From assembly GCA_000349905.1 (NCBI GenBank), contig KB722736.1, positions 1,768,198 through 1,832,197 on the forward strand: DNA of 64,000 nt, read 5' to 3'. Below the pieces are notes generated by a model. It ran no database searches, was not told where the DNA came from, and saw only the letters and a list, made by a program, of their open reading frames with translations. Position 1 is the first letter of the stretch. Each line of letters begins with the position of its first letter. The DNA comes from Volvariella volvacea V23 (Eukaryota; Basidiomycota; Agaricomycetes; Agaricales; Pluteaceae). Below, one piece after another: positions 44,862-57,873 of this stretch. A program made the translations under genes and the position numbers.

Positions 44862-46415
44862 ATGAAAAAACTCTTTGGATCCCTTGCATCGAAATTATCA
44901 CCCCCGCAGCACTTCACGTTGCATGCAAACAACAACCCAACCTCACTGCCCCCGGTCCATCTGACCCAAGATAAATTGTTCCAATATCGAAAACATAGGG
45001 GTGTTAACCTCGGTTCGTCGTCATACCTTTGCTTTGCACAATTAACTCATTTACTAGGCTCATGGTTTGTGCTTGNNNNNNNNNNNNNNNNNNNNNNNNN
45101 NNNNNNNNNNNNNNNNNNNNNNNNNNNNNNNNNNNNNNNNNNNNNNNNNNNNNNNNNNNNNNNNNNNNNNNNNNNAGAGATGGATATCAGAGTCACCGTT
45201 TCATCATGCGCGTCAGCCTGCACAAAGCGATCTCGATGTGGCACTAGGGATGAATGCGAAGGAAATTTTGGAACGCCACTGGGATACTTGGATTACGCAG
45301 GATGATTGGGAGTGGATTGTTGCACATGGCTTGAATGCTGTTCGTATTCCCGTGAGTATGACAACAACTCCGTGGGGGTTATGCATTATCACATGGGTTT
45401 CAGATAGGATACTATCACCTCTGTTCTTTGGATGCGAGCATTCTCACCAGGACGGATTTTGATGGATTACAGAACGTTTTCATGGGAGCATGGTCGAGGA
45501 TTCTCCGAGCAATAGAAACGGCAAATTCCTATGGAATTGGGGTGTTGCTAGGTTGTGCGCTTCTCGTGATTTTATGTTTAGGAGGGCTGACTGATTCTAG
45601 ACTTGCATGCCGCTGCGGGCAAACAAAATCGCGACGCTCATTCTGGAACCTCCAAACCCCCTACCTTCTTTGCATCTCGCTTTAACCAGGAGCAAACCAT
45701 CCATGCTCTACGGGTTTTATTGAATGCGCTCGGTGATAAGCATCCAAATGCTATTGGAGTAGAACTCCTGAATGAACCCGACCCACCCCGAGAAGACGAC
45801 CTCAAGGCTTGGTATACTACCACCATACGCCAACTACAAAAAGCGAATCCCTCTATCCCACTCTATCTTGGGGATCACTGGCAGATGAACGAGTACGTCT
45901 CTTACATTACTGGTCTTAAAGCCCACACCCTTGTCGCTGTCGACCACCACGTATACCGTTGCTTCACGTCTGCTGATATCCACACACCTGTTCATCAACA
46001 CATCCAAGCCTTCTCGGGCCCCAGTGGCCCGTTCCCACAACTGTTAGCTCGGTCCGCAGAATCTTTGGGGCGATCGGGAGCAGGTTTGGTAATCGGGGAG
46101 TGGTCAGGAGCGCTGAATCCAGGCTCTTTGATAGGGGGTCCAAATGAAGTAAGGGACTACGTAGCGGCACAGCTGGTGTTGTTCGAACAGCATTGCAGTG
46201 GCTGGTTTTTTTGGACGTACAAGAAAGAAAGACCAGGTGATACGGGATGGAGTCTAAGGGATGCAGTAGCAACTGAACAATTCCCCGAATGGGTTGGTTT
46301 GCGGTTAAAAGTACCCTCGGACATCGAACAGCCGTTCGAAACAGAATCTCGGGAAAGGTTTGAGAAAGAGGCGTTTGGTAAGGCTACCCACATACAATTC
46401 GCCATCAAGCAGTGA
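44862..46415 (+). CDS. GH5 glucan 1,3-beta-glucosidase, split by an N gap
   Basis: Exons 44862-45012, 45058-45351 (with the gap at 45076-45175), 45404-45551 and 45601-46415. With the gap closed the product is 435 aa. Family features: R-G-V-N-L-G-S-W-F-V-L, then E-R-W-I after the gap, A-V-R-I-P-I-G-Y-Y, L-L-D-L-H-A-A, acid/base Glu in E-L-L-N-E-P (about residue 223), D-H-H-V-Y-R-C-F, nucleophile Glu in V-I-G-E-W-S-G-A-L (about 331), and W-F-F-W-T-Y-K. It hydrolyses beta-1,3-glucan, probably in cell-wall turnover. No classical signal peptide is seen at the chosen N-terminus (M-K-K-L-F-G-S-L), typical of the intracellular-looking fungal subgroup. Both catalytic Glu are present. Confidence 0.88.
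45076..45175. other. assembly gap (100 N), probably zero length
   Basis: Lies in exon 2 of the GH5 gene. The left side ends in codons W-F-V-L plus a G; the right side starts AG AGA TGG. Joining them directly gives W-F-V-L-E-R-W-I, the family's conserved string. A true 100-base insert would break the frame. Confidence 0.9.
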
Positions 46416-49400
46416 CAACTCGTACAGAACGTCATGTTACATATTGGTCGAGGTATCCGGGAAGATATGAGCATTGGAGATTCCAACAAGGTTTCCGGCA
46501 CGGATGGGAGGTTTCTTCAGCCTTTCTCTGCTCCAAGTTACTGGACCCAGGACCCCTCTCTGAGCTTGGCTTTGCCGGCGCCTGGGCATCAAGGTTTTCG
46601 AAAGCGCACGGCAAATTCTATTGGGAGTTTGGTACGCCCTTATCATCCATTCCCTTTCTCGAGATGTCCGCCACTGACATGCTCCAACCCCATGTGAAGA
46701 GCATGGATTTTTGCAAGGTTCAGAGTCCGCGAAGCGCACTTTTGAACAGCGCTATTGTTGCGTGGCTTGATGAACAGGATCACCGGCGTGTAGTATGATG
46801 TTTTTTTGATCCTGAGATCTTGGTGGCGGGGCCGAGCTCTGAGTGGTGCCTACCGTCGGCGCCGAGTCCATTTCTCGCGTGGGTGTGCAAGCATCTTCTA
46901 AGTAGAAAAGACATTCTCTAATTGTACGTCGAGGAGTAATATTCATATAAGGTCCGTCATATTTCGAGGAACGATAGTCATCAATGGCAACCGTAGGGTG
47001 GGGTCCCGCCTTAGTAAGGCCTTTGGCGGTGTGACACTGAGGACACGTCCTAGTCGGTAAACCGCCACTTGGGGTCGTTGATCTGGGGTCGCAGAGGGGC
47101 AAGGCACAGAACTCAATATTTCGGCTAGGACAATAGGCCACACCTGAAACTTCTTCATCACTGCGAATGTTGCGCTTCATGTTTGCACCATCCACCGCTG
47201 TGAAAAAATTCTCATCCTGAAAAAGTGCGCCTTCTCAAACCGCCGCTGCCAAGCGAAACAAATTCAAAGAAAATCGAAGCATTTCATGGTGTTTGTTCAG
47301 GGGTAAAGAAGACCCAACGACACACATGGTCTCTGAAGAATGCGCACCTTGGGTATTCGCCAACCAAGAGTATAAATATCTATTCCTAAAAAAAATTAAA
47401 TAATCCGTGATGTCCCGCGCTCCCACCAACCCCACCCATTGAGGTACTTTCCTTACTCTTCAGTAGAATACTGTTTCGTGATTCAAGTGCGCGAACGAAA
47501 TGAGCAAGCATTCTTGATTTGTGGGAAATTCTGGACGTGGTGCAAACGAAGCCAGGGAAGAAAACGGGAACATAACAGAATGCCCTACCACCCACAGTCA
47601 TCTGACTCGGTACGCAATGCGCAAGAGGCGTGTTTGACACGTGCATCACAATATAACCATTTCCTTCCGGGCGTTTTACAGCTTCAAGGTGAATGCTATC
47701 GAAGATGTTTTGCTCCGAGTCACCGAGTGTTGGGGCATTGAGGTGCATGACCGACAGCTGCAAGGGATAGTGAAGAAGCCAGTGGATACATCATGTTTGG
47801 AATCTCAATAATCCGATAGCCAAGATTCTGCACCTGTCCTTCCCCGTTAGTGGCAAAGAATTGAGATAAGCACAGCCTAACTGCCGGCTCCTTCACTGTG
47901 GACGCAAACGCGGAGTGACGGCTCAGTCATAAGACCCTCGCCAAACCCATGCTTCCACTCGCTAAGCCTTGGGACTCAAGGTATAACGCAGGGTAAGCTG
48001 TGCAAAAGTGGCCCATGCCATTACCTGTCCGTTTCTGAAGCAGGGTGACCTTGGGAGATGGAACTGCGGAAGGGTAAGGTATCAGATGGATGGTTTTGAC
48101 GCGTCAAAGCATCAGAGAAGTAGATGTAAATGCATTAATGTGACGAATTGAAGGCCCACGGAGCAACCCATGAAGCATGAAGGCCGTTCGCTAAGCGCCC
48201 ACGAGGACGTGAAAGGATTTCGCGAGCAATCCCGTGTGGCTGATGATTTCTATTGACTGCACATCGTTGCCTCGTAATTTCATGGACATGCCGGAGATAA
48301 GTTACATGAAAATTCCGAACAGTCTTGCGGGCGGATTGTCCAGCACAGCTATAGGAAAGTCCCAGGACCCGCATTCAATATCCAGCGGGAGACAAGCCGT
48401 AAAAAGGCGGCGCGTGGTGTCCTCGAGGCGACACGCAACAAGAAGGCCCTCCAAACGCCATGAGTGACAAAATGGCGATGGTATGTGGCCGAGAAAGGGT
48501 GGGTTGTAAAATCTGACACTTCAAGTAACGGCGGCCGTGCAATACTGGTCAGAAGGGCATCATGAGCGATCCATGTAGTATTGAGATATTCAAAAGATTT
48601 ACTTTGTGGGTATGGATTTGATGGCTGACCGGGACTCCTAAGTACGAGTCGTGTTTGTAGCCAGATTCCATGGCTAACCCCGACGCCGAGGATTAGTATC
48701 CTAACGGCAATTGGTACTATGGGATCAACGGTTATAACTTATGTCCTCTTCGAGGCGTAATCAACGCACAGTCATACTTTAATTCGAGTGAGGATGAAAT
48801 CACAGGGATAGTCAAGTTGTGGTTTGATTAAAGCACAGTCTAGCGCGTTATTCGGAACTCACTTTGCATAATTTTAGGATCATGCAGATGCAAGACGCAA
48901 TGGGGATGTTATTTCAACTTTTAGGACGTAAACAGGGAAAGCGACGAGGCGTAAGAGACATCGACGGGTTGGGCGTCTGTCATATATGGGGTTAAAAATC
49001 ATTAACATCACAGGCAACGTTCTAGGATGTGATCACACCTTAAAGGAGCAAGATTCACTTGTCAGTGGCCGCACGAAGTGTTAACTTAATTTTGTCAATG
49101 CAGGGCTATCGTATTCGGTAATTTTTGATGACTGATGGACATTGCAACAACGTGTGGCACACGTGTGGGGTATTCACAAAAGATAACGAGGGATAAGTAA
49201 TGGGAAAGTCCTTCGGTAGCATGTCTTGTCTGAGAAGGGGGTCTAGCTCAGAAGGCGTGCACTCCGTGAGACCACATGAGTGGATGGTATGTGCATAGAA
49301 AAGAATGGGCCACACGGGGACGGAGTAGCTTGAAAGTTAGAGGAGAGGGTGTTGATCGGGACGGAGAGAAGAACGAGGGTAGAAACTGCAGGGATGCTGA

Positions 49401-50310
49401 GTCGTGAATGCTTTACAGGTGCAAAGAGGAAAAATTGCTGACGATAATTGACTCCGAGTCAAGAAACACCTCTTTGAAAGGTGGAATAATGAGATTGTTA
49501 TCGGCCATGATGATTTATAGCAAACATATGGCGCCCTTAGCTGGAAGTACACCCAACAAGCCTGTCGTTCATTACAGCTTTTTTGCGTTGGAATTACGGA
49601 CACAGTAAATTTGTGCTGGGCGACACTGGAACAAACATGTTTGGCTCAGGCTTGGCGAGCCAATGCCCATCACGATTTGAAAATTGATCATTTACGCAAA
49701 TCTTGGATCCTTACAGCAGATCCAATGTGGGTCATCGGTGTCCTGAAAGTGCTTTATAGCAGCGTATGTGATTCAACACTGTGGTCTAAGTGGGCGTTTT
49801 TACGCACATATTGATGAAGCAACCAAACTACTCACAGCGGCGCCAAAATTGTGCAGAGCAGTAAGGTACCAAGGTGAACCAGATTACTGGGTCAGTGCGC
49901 CTACCGGATGGAACCAACCTTCCATCACAGGAAGCGGTCAACAGGAGGCGATCCGAATCGAGTTCAGTTGTCCCAAGATGCCATCCCCGCAATCCGGATA
50001 TGTGCGATAGGTAAGATAGTCACTGGGGTGAGATTTTGCCCTATTGTGTCTGTCATCGGAAATGTCGAGGTTCTTCCGTATAGGAAGGGTCGCCCGCCTT
50101 GTTCGAAGGTGCATAAGTGCTCGCCTCCCTGACGGATGTGGGAATTCGTGAATCGCCTCCTTCAAGGATTAAGGATAAAGGAGAAGGACATGTCCACCTT
50201 CCACCATCACTTCAACCCCCGCACCTCTACAGCTACCTTTGTCGCTTCCTCATCGCACCTAGACGTCTCCCAATCAACCTGTATCCCTTCTCCTGTTTCT
50301 TTGTTTCACC
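46416..50310. other. intergenic, no intact gene seen
   Basis: Several short open frames in both strands, none with family features, clean splice structure or start context I trust. Minus-strand frames at 46752-47195 and 47386-47763 look slightly coding-like and may be relics. A string GTCTAGCTCAGAAGG at 49239 mimics a tRNA A box but no B box follows. Confidence 0.5.
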
Positions 50311-52399
50311 ATGCCGCCGTTTCGTGGGCATGGCATCGTCTATGCGGTGGCTGAAGACGATAACGAGCATGGTCTGCACCACGAGATTTCATCAACCTAT
50401 CATCCAATACAGCACTCAAAGAAGTCCATCGATCAGCCCTATGTTTTCACGTTCATGCCCGATATGACGCCTATGAGCCCTACTGCAATGAACCACCCTC
50501 CCATAGTGACGTTCCACAGCAATATCGTGCACGAGCCATTGTCGCTGATGATTACTTCAACGCCACCGGATTCCCCGCTATCACCCACGGAGAGTATTCT
50601 TCACGCAGCACCTCGCGGGTCTCACGGCAAGAAACGAGATGCCTCGTACATCCCACGGCCACCAAACGCCTTTATCCTATTTCGTTCGTCGTTCATCCGT
50701 GACCAGCAAGTGCCAGGAAAGGTCGAAGGAAACCACAGCACCCTGTCAAAGATAATTGGTGAGTTCATTATTCGTTTATTGCTGTCGTAGGCTGAACCCT
50801 ATTCTAGGCATGTACTGGAAAACGCTACCGAAGGAGGAGCGTCAAAAGTGGGAAGAAAAGGCTGTCATTGCTCAGGCAGAACATAGGAAGCGCTATCCCG
50901 ATTGGCGGTTCCGACCGGGCTCGAACGCGATCGCTAAACTCAAGATCAAAGACGAGGGCTGTGGCTCATCACGCAAGCGAAGCTCCAGGCGCGCCAAAGC
51001 TGTTGAAGGAGCTGCTGTGGGACACAGCGAAGGTGGGCCAAAGGAACGAGGCAAAGCAAAGGCTAAGGTTAAGGATAAAATGATAGAAGAGGACAGAAGG
51101 TGCGCAAAGATCGCGGATTTGTTGAAAAGTGGGAAGAAAGGGTCCGAGCTAGAGGCCGCCATCAGAGAGTGGGAAGGCAAGGAGCAGTTGAGGGCAAGTG
51201 ATGCAACGAGCGATATGGCCCTGGAGCCGGCGAGGCTGAGCCCAGAGGGGTCACTGTCGAGTGAGGTCCATGCCACACGCACCCATGATCCTGCCCACAC
51301 TTCAGTTTCGGGATTAACATCGGCCACGATCACCGAATCCCCATACTCACCAACCTTCCCAAGTCCTCAGTCATCTCCATCTCAAGTTGCACAACGACAG
51401 CCCGAGTTGTCTTCGAACGTTCCCTTGACTGCAATGTATCGACGCCCCCAGACAGTTTCCGCCCAAGAACCCAAAACTTACGACCAGCCCACCAGCCCCA
51501 TTCTCTCATCGCCTGACCAATCTCACTTCTCTCCTCATGCCCACATTCGCCGAGAGAGTATATCGTTTCCCACATCGTCCGCATACCATCAAGAGAGGCT
51601 CTTCCAGCCCGGTTATCAGCGGGTTTCAGGGTACGAGAAGCGAAGTTCAGTCGATACACGGTGGCCAGATGTTGAAGCGATGCGATGCGATTTTGATCCT
51701 CATGTTGCAATACCCGAGTTACCTGATTCGCACATCGTGAACGTAGAATCCGGCGGGTCGCAGGTAAGCCCAGTCCCAAGTGTGTCGTTGATTTCGTCAA
51801 CTAATCAGTCACCACAGACAGTCTCGTACCCGGTGGAGTGGAGGAATGACCAACATCTTAGTGGCTCAGCTGCCCTGAGCCCTCACAGCGAAGCACCGAC
51901 GACAGCTGGTATATCTACAAATTCAGCGCTCTTCGCTTCTGTGGCCCTAGGCGTCTGTCCCGCGCAACAGTCAACCCCTTTGCTCAGCGAAGGCTTCTAC
52001 TATCAAGGCATGCCAGCTTCTTCTTTCTCAACGTTGACCGACTGGGCAGGTGGGAATCCCATCACCTTCGTCCAAGATGCGAACAGTAGAGTCGACGATG
52101 ACGCTGGAGTCCACGAGGACCTAAAACAAACCTTATGGCAGTTCTCAAAACGAACACCCCCCATAGGTCTGGAGGGTGAACCTTGTGCTGTTGAGGAGGG
52201 TAATCGCGAATTGCATCTTTCAACGTCTGCCCTGCGAGCTTCAAAGCTAGTATCGCCTAATTCCCTTCAACCAGCGCCTCCACACTATTCCACATCGGCC
52301 GACCACCTCACCTCCGACCTTCACGTAAACACTTACCACCATCAGTCTCCCGCCTCACCACACACTCATTATTTTGGACAACATCACTCATTCAACTAG
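50311..52399 (+). CDS. HMG-box transcription factor
   Basis: Exons 50311-50758 and 50808-52399 with a 49-bp intron give 679 aa. The HMG box spans about residues 114-185: Y-I-P-R-P-P-N-A-F-I-L-F-R, S-K-I-I-G-M-Y-W-K-T-L-P and E-R-Q-K-W-E-E-K-A, then H-R-K-R-Y-P-D-W. The intron lies inside the box, at Gly of K-I-I-G. The R-P-P-N-A-F-I-L-F-R start is typical of sequence-specific fungal HMG proteins (Rox1/Ste11/mating-type class). After the box comes a basic region (S-S-R-K-R-S-S-R-R-A-K) fit for nuclear import, then about 400 residues rich in Ser, Pro and Gln. No homeodomain or pheromone genes are nearby, so I do not call it a mating-type gene. Target genes unknown. Confidence 0.92.
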
Positions 52400-54578
52400 A
52401 CCTTTCCCATGTATGCTTTATTACTGCTTTATGGCTTGTCTATGCTGCTATCCCGTTGGCTTACGCTGCGCCGACTTGTAATGCTACTGTACTATACTCT
52501 CACGTTCGAGGCCTATGATACCTCCATTTCTCGAACCTCATTGTACTGGCCAATCCATTCTCACTCCATTTGTACATCCCCCACGCTATTTATTCCTTCA
52601 TGCACGCCGCTTCGTCTTCTATGCACATAGTGTTTCTTTTCTCGTATTTATTATTTTTGTCCCTATCTCCCCTTCACCCACTAAATCATCCGAGGCTTCT
52701 TCCCCTAGAATACATGATCACTGAGTCAAATAAGGTTTGTTGTGAAAGCAGCAAGGATTGCTGTAATTTGCACTTCGCAACACGGAGTTCTCCAGATCGT
52801 ATCAACACACTGCCGTGGGTAATTAATACAAGGAAGCCCTAATATACTTACGTTGGAGATATTATCGCAAGGGAATCGGTCAAGGGAGATATGCATGTGA
52901 GAACTATCTCACAGGTCGGAGACATTGGCCTGCGAGCGCATGGAAAAACAATAACCATTGCTGTATGTGGTGCACAGATGATACTTTACGAGAATCCGTT
53001 AATTTGTCTTCCAAGATGGCTTTTGACACAACGGACAACTGCAGATTCACCAAAGTAGGGTGGGATCGTGTGGCAGTTTGACAGAAGCTTGGCTTACAGG
53101 GGTTCTTGTGTCCACCAAAGTTAACAATGCGCAGTTAAGCTTTCATTAAACCCAGATACAAGATAGGAAGGGTTTGTGCTTAGATCTGATTATTGTCGAT
53201 TCAAAAAGATTGACCCCGTGCGCGGTGATGCCTTCAAACCATTTGCTGGACACCACTGTGCTCGTAGCTGATACCCACGGAGCCAAATCCTTAAACAACC
53301 AGCTACATCGTGGCAGAAAAAGCTGCCGATCGCAGATGAAGAGCGTGTGTGAACGGAGTGGTGCCTCATGGTGATAGGAAGTTGGTACTGCGTTCCGTTG
53401 TCGCACTCCTTCCAACATTCATTCGGACTCACGATCCCTGACCCGGCGGCAATAGCATTCCCTGCACCTATTTCGCTTCGCTGAATTCAAAAACAGGCAT
53501 ACGAAGAGAGGGCTAGGGCAGCAGTACTGATTCCTGGGTGAACGTCGTTGCGATTCCTTGTTAACAGGTCCCCAGTAGTCATGAAACTTAGCGTGGACCA
53601 TCCGGATTAAATAGTGGACTTAGCGCCATGAATGGTGTTGACAGGGACTGCCGATTCGCCATCACAGCCACGCGAGGCGGCAGCATGTGTGCGCATGTTT
53701 GTCATCCTCGGAACAGAACCAGCTGGGAGCCTCATGCTCCTGTTCATGATGCATGATACCTGTGTGTGGGCCAATTCAAACCTCCATCTGCTACTACTCC
53801 CAGATCAAATTGCCCTGGAATTGAATAATAGTGGTAAGCTCGAAGCAGGGCTTCATGGCAACATAGAGTATTGACAGATGCGCTACAGATATCTTGTTCT
53901 ATTCAGCACGTCGCCGGTGCTCTACCTAGCGATGCCTTCGGTTACTATAGGGACATCCTTTATTCCACAGTATTGCCGGTTTTCTTGAAACTCATCATGC
54001 GTCTGGAGTACTCGAGATATTTCTGTACTAGGCTACCGCTAATCTTGCGATGTGAGTAGTTCCTTCCCCTGACAGACGACGCGTGCGTTCTGTGCGGGCT
54101 TGTTTAGTTCTGACTTTGCGGTTCAATTCCTTTGAGTAGCGGTGCTTGGTGATATCAAGTCATGTGCCGATAGACTCGAATGGGCGCTCACTATCGCACC
54201 TGGTTACAGCGCATGGATGAACATAGGGGTTGCATGTCCTTCAAGCTTCTCATGGAGCGAGACAACGTGCCCAATCATGTGTCACCGCTCTGACGCCATT
54301 CCGTGCAACCCGAATACCAGTACGATAGTACAGACTCTAGGTGATAGAATGTTGGGGTTGCTATAAGCTACTCTCCGGCGGGCGCATGAGGGTGAGCAAC
54401 TTGGCTTCGCACGTTGAGATTACGGAACCACGCGAAATGGCCGCACTAAACTGGTGTAGGACGTGATCACCGTTTGGGTTTGCGTCCATATGCTCGACCT
54501 GGTAAGCAGGCGTATGCAACTCTATCCATAGTCTTCGTACCTAATGGAGGTAGGTTCAATTTTAGGATGCTGAAGTCG
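52400..54578. other. intergenic region
   Basis: T-rich 3' UTR-like DNA up to about 52720, then no recognised feature. Short frames around 53632-54366 lack any family signature. Confidence 0.5.
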
Positions 54579-54586
54579 TATATATA
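54579..54586 (+). promoter_or_regulatory. TATA box of the GH30 gene
   Basis: TATATATA, 41 bp upstream of the ATG at 54627. Confidence 0.55.
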
Positions 54587-54626
54587 CTGCGCTGCCTGCT
54601 CTGCGAAAGCCAAAAGCACCTGTCAC

Positions 54627-57018
54627 ATGCATCGCAGCCTTTGGTTCATCCTTCTCCTTTCCCAGCTCGTTGCCTCACAGCAGATCTGGGATATTGTGAG
54701 TCAAGTTGAAGCGTTTCCCCACTTACAAGCTAAGGCGTCGTGTTTTAGTGGCAAACAACATGGGATCGCACTAGACTCTTTACATCATTACGACCCTCAC
54801 CTATAAACTTCACCGATCCAGGTTCGGCTGCGAGCGCCAATATTGTCATCCAAGACAATGCTCTATATCAGCAAATTGACGGGTTTGGCGCATCTCTGAG
54901 TATGTCGTGCAAAGCTACTTCACCTTTCGGCATGGGATTAATTAACTCTTATCCTTGCAGCCGATTCATCAGCCCAAGTGCTCAGCAACTTGAAGGTAGC
55001 TCTCGGGTAGCATTGTATTCATTTTGTACTGACCCCGAAAGCAAAGTCAAGGAACCAAGCCAATTATTGGAGCATTCTTGGCTATACCTTTACAATGACT
55101 GATGGTGTTGATGCTGCTGGACTGAGTTATATCCGGGTTCCGATTGGTGCCTCTGATTTTTCACCGAGTGGACGTAGGTGTCACTTCAGCGATTCTTTGG
55201 ATTCTGTATCTGACAATGAAACCAGAATATAGTCTTGCGGATACAGTGGGTGATACGGCCTTCAACAGTTTCAACATAAACAGAGTACCATCCTACGTTT
55301 TCACTGTGCTAAGGGATATCCTTGCTATCAACAACAGAGTCAAAATTCATCTTGTCCCTTGGTCCCCAGTAGGTTCTAGCAATGGAGATGAATTGGCTAC
55401 TAATTGACTCCCTAGCCTGCTTGGATGAAAACTACAAACTCAATGAACGGAGGGAGTCTGCGCTCTGAATATGTCTCTGCCTGTGAGGGTCATGACTACT
55501 TTCATCTCTTTCTACTGTCTCATAAAAAACCCGCAGACCCCACCTACTTGTTCAAGGCTGTTCAGGGATTCCAAAACCAAGGGATTCCTATCTACGCGAT
55601 TTCCATCCAGGTAATAATATCTTGTGGGACCTAGTGACACACAGATCTAAATGCAAAATAACTCCAGAATGAACCCCAGTATAGTAACCCCACCTATCCA
55701 ACTTGTACATTCTCCCCTTCTGTTGAGGGCCAGGTTGGCGCCGGTCTACGCACCCTTCTCAATAACAATGGCTTGGGAGGTGTTAAGATAGTTGGATACG
55801 AGGTATGACGGCTTCTTCACCAATCTTATGGTCCTAACGGAGCCGTACTAGCATAATTGGGATACCGCTGGGCAATACCCAGTTCAATTAGTAAGTCGCT
55901 GTCACACCGTCTCGTACAAATCAGTTAACCTTGCCTAGATGCAAAGCAACGGAAATGCGTTTGCCGGTGTAGCCTTCCACTGCTACGGGGGCTCCGTATC
56001 CAATCAGAATACATTTGTCAACTCTTACCCCAGCAAGGTTTGCTTCGTTGCTTGTAAGCTTGTTCTCTACCTCATGTCGACACCAGGAAGTCTACTTTAC
56101 GGAGTGCAGTGGTACATTCGGTTCAGACTGGTGGAGTGACATTAAGGTGAGTCGGGATCGATATCCTAGTTCCTGAAACTTATCACGGCACCTCAGTGGT
56201 ACATGGATAATCTGTACGTTCCTGCACGTCATTAGGCATGCACTGCGATTACTCATTTCTCCCTTTAGGTGGATCGGCAGCATTGAACGTTCTTCCAGAG
56301 CCGTAAGCACTCTCAACCGCTCGGCTAAATCATTTTTGACCCCTTATCCTAGGGTTTAATGTGGAACCTTGCTCTCGATGGGAATGGAAATCCCAAATAC
56401 CCTGGGACCTCTAGTTGTGGTGGCCCAGGTTGCCGTCCTTTAATTACCGTTAACAGTGACGGAAGCTATAGCTATAACCAAGAGTGTAAGGTTTTCCACT
56501 CACCTCTTCAGCAGGGCCCTAACGCCTGCAACTAGTCTATTCCATGGCTCAAGCTTCCAAGGCCATTATTCCCAAGGACAATGGTGGTCCTTTTGCTCAA
56601 CGTATCGGTGTTTCCGTGCAAGGATCACTTAACTGGGCTCTCCGAGTCGGCGCATTCGTAACCCGTCGTGTCTCCGCCGGCGAATGGCTGCGCTACTCTA
56701 TCGTCGTTCTCAATTGTAAGAGAACTGCTTCATCGCGGCTTCACATCGCCAAGCTAATTTGTCCCTCTCTAAACAGGGTACGACAATGCATCATCAAGTT
56801 GGAATCCCACGCCTGTGACCGCTACTATCACCTTCCGTGGCAAACAGGTAATTCCTTCCCAGCACACCGGACGTTAACTAATAGCGATATAGGCTACTTA
56901 TACTTTTCCCGTTGGTGTCACGACTCTTTGGTGGTTCGCCCCGGCTACTTCTGGCTTCGCTGGAAATGATTTTGCCTTCAACACGACAACTGTACCTGTG
57001 AATGGTACCACAAACTGA
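54627..57018 (+). CDS. GH30 endo-beta-1,6-glucanase-like enzyme, secreted
   Basis: More than a dozen exons separated by short GT-AG introns. A signal peptide (M-H-R-S-L-W-F-I-L-L-L to about V-A-S) leads to the mature enzyme. Ordered family blocks: I-D-G-F-G-A-S-L-T-D-S-S-A, L-S-Y-I-R-V-P-I-G-A-S-D-F, W-S-P-P-A-W-M-K, acid/base Glu in S-I-Q-N-E-P-Q-Y-S-N-P, G-Y-E-H-N-W-D, F-H-C-Y-G-G, nucleophile Glu in V-Y-F-T-E-C-S-G-T, W-W-S-D-I-K, L-M-W-N-L-A-L-D, and a C-terminal beta-sandwich ending near 57018. All blocks are present and in frame, so the gene looks intact. GH30 enzymes of this type cut beta-1,6-glucan; fungal substrates are their own or a rival's cell wall. The junction near 55170-55232 (S-P-S-G-Q-Y-S) is the least certain. 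Confidence 0.9.
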
Positions 57019-57873
57019 AATAGTGACAGTGATAAAGAAGGACTAGATGCTGGTGATTTGTTCTTGCTGAATGAATTATCGGGCATTTGGAACGTGAACG
57101 TAGACGTAAGCTTCTTCGGTTATCATTTCTTAGAAGGAACACTTGTAGGCTTTGATCTCAATAATAGTTACCGATACCATTCCATTGCAATGTTGAGGCC
57201 GTTAAATGTAGCGTCACGGGTTGGAGGACATCTCGCCTGTAGAGCTCTTGAAATAAGGAATGATGAGCACCAACTATTGCGGTGCTAACTGATTTCTGCG
57301 CCTTCCTATACTTCCACTCTGGTATGAGTGATAGGTCCCAGGGTTGCAGGGTCATTTAGGGCCCTTGACGCGTGGCCCTAATCCCGTACTTCTGTCGCCC
57401 TGATATCCGCCACGTCCGCACCCCAAAAAATCGAAGGAACCGTGAGCCCGCAATGCCGTGAATAGCCATCTGCCAACATTTTGGCTTTTGAAGGCTGCGG
57501 AAAGGCCTTCAAGGTGGGTACATTATATATACACCTCGGTTAGCCTATTTTTTGACTACAGGCCTTATCATGCGTTGACGCATGGTTTGACATGAGAACT
57601 AGAACCATCTCAGCTCCCTGCTCGATGTCGGCTGTGATGCTAATCGGCCCTGAGCTTACAATGCCGGCTATTTTAAACTTGGCTTTTTCGAGGCGGGCGG
57701 TGCGTTATTTTGGTATGTAATCATGCAGTTCGGCAAATGATGAGGTCCAAGGGGGTTGCATTTGCTTAAAAGCGACGCCGGCATACCCCAGACGGCTTGG
57801 AGCCTTCCCAGTTCATGACCGTTTCCCTTCATCCTCTGCACATAAGATCTCACTGATTACGACCAGGACGCTG
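57019..57873. other. intergenic region
   Basis: Holds the promoter of the next gene. A TATATATA string occurs at about 57524-57531, some 345 bp before the ATG, probably too far to be its TATA box. Nothing else seen. Confidence 0.4.

Noticed and set aside
46412..46798. 128-codon frame after the GH5 stop
   Set aside because: Overlaps long frames in other phases on both strands, which indicates lack of stops rather than coding; no family match.
49238..49290. tRNA-like A-box string TAGCTCAGAAGG
   Set aside because: No B box follows and arms do not pair.
50311..52399. HMG-box gene as part of a mating-type locus
   Set aside because: No homeodomain, pheromone or receptor gene is visible within the window, and HMG proteins of this class are common outside mating loci.
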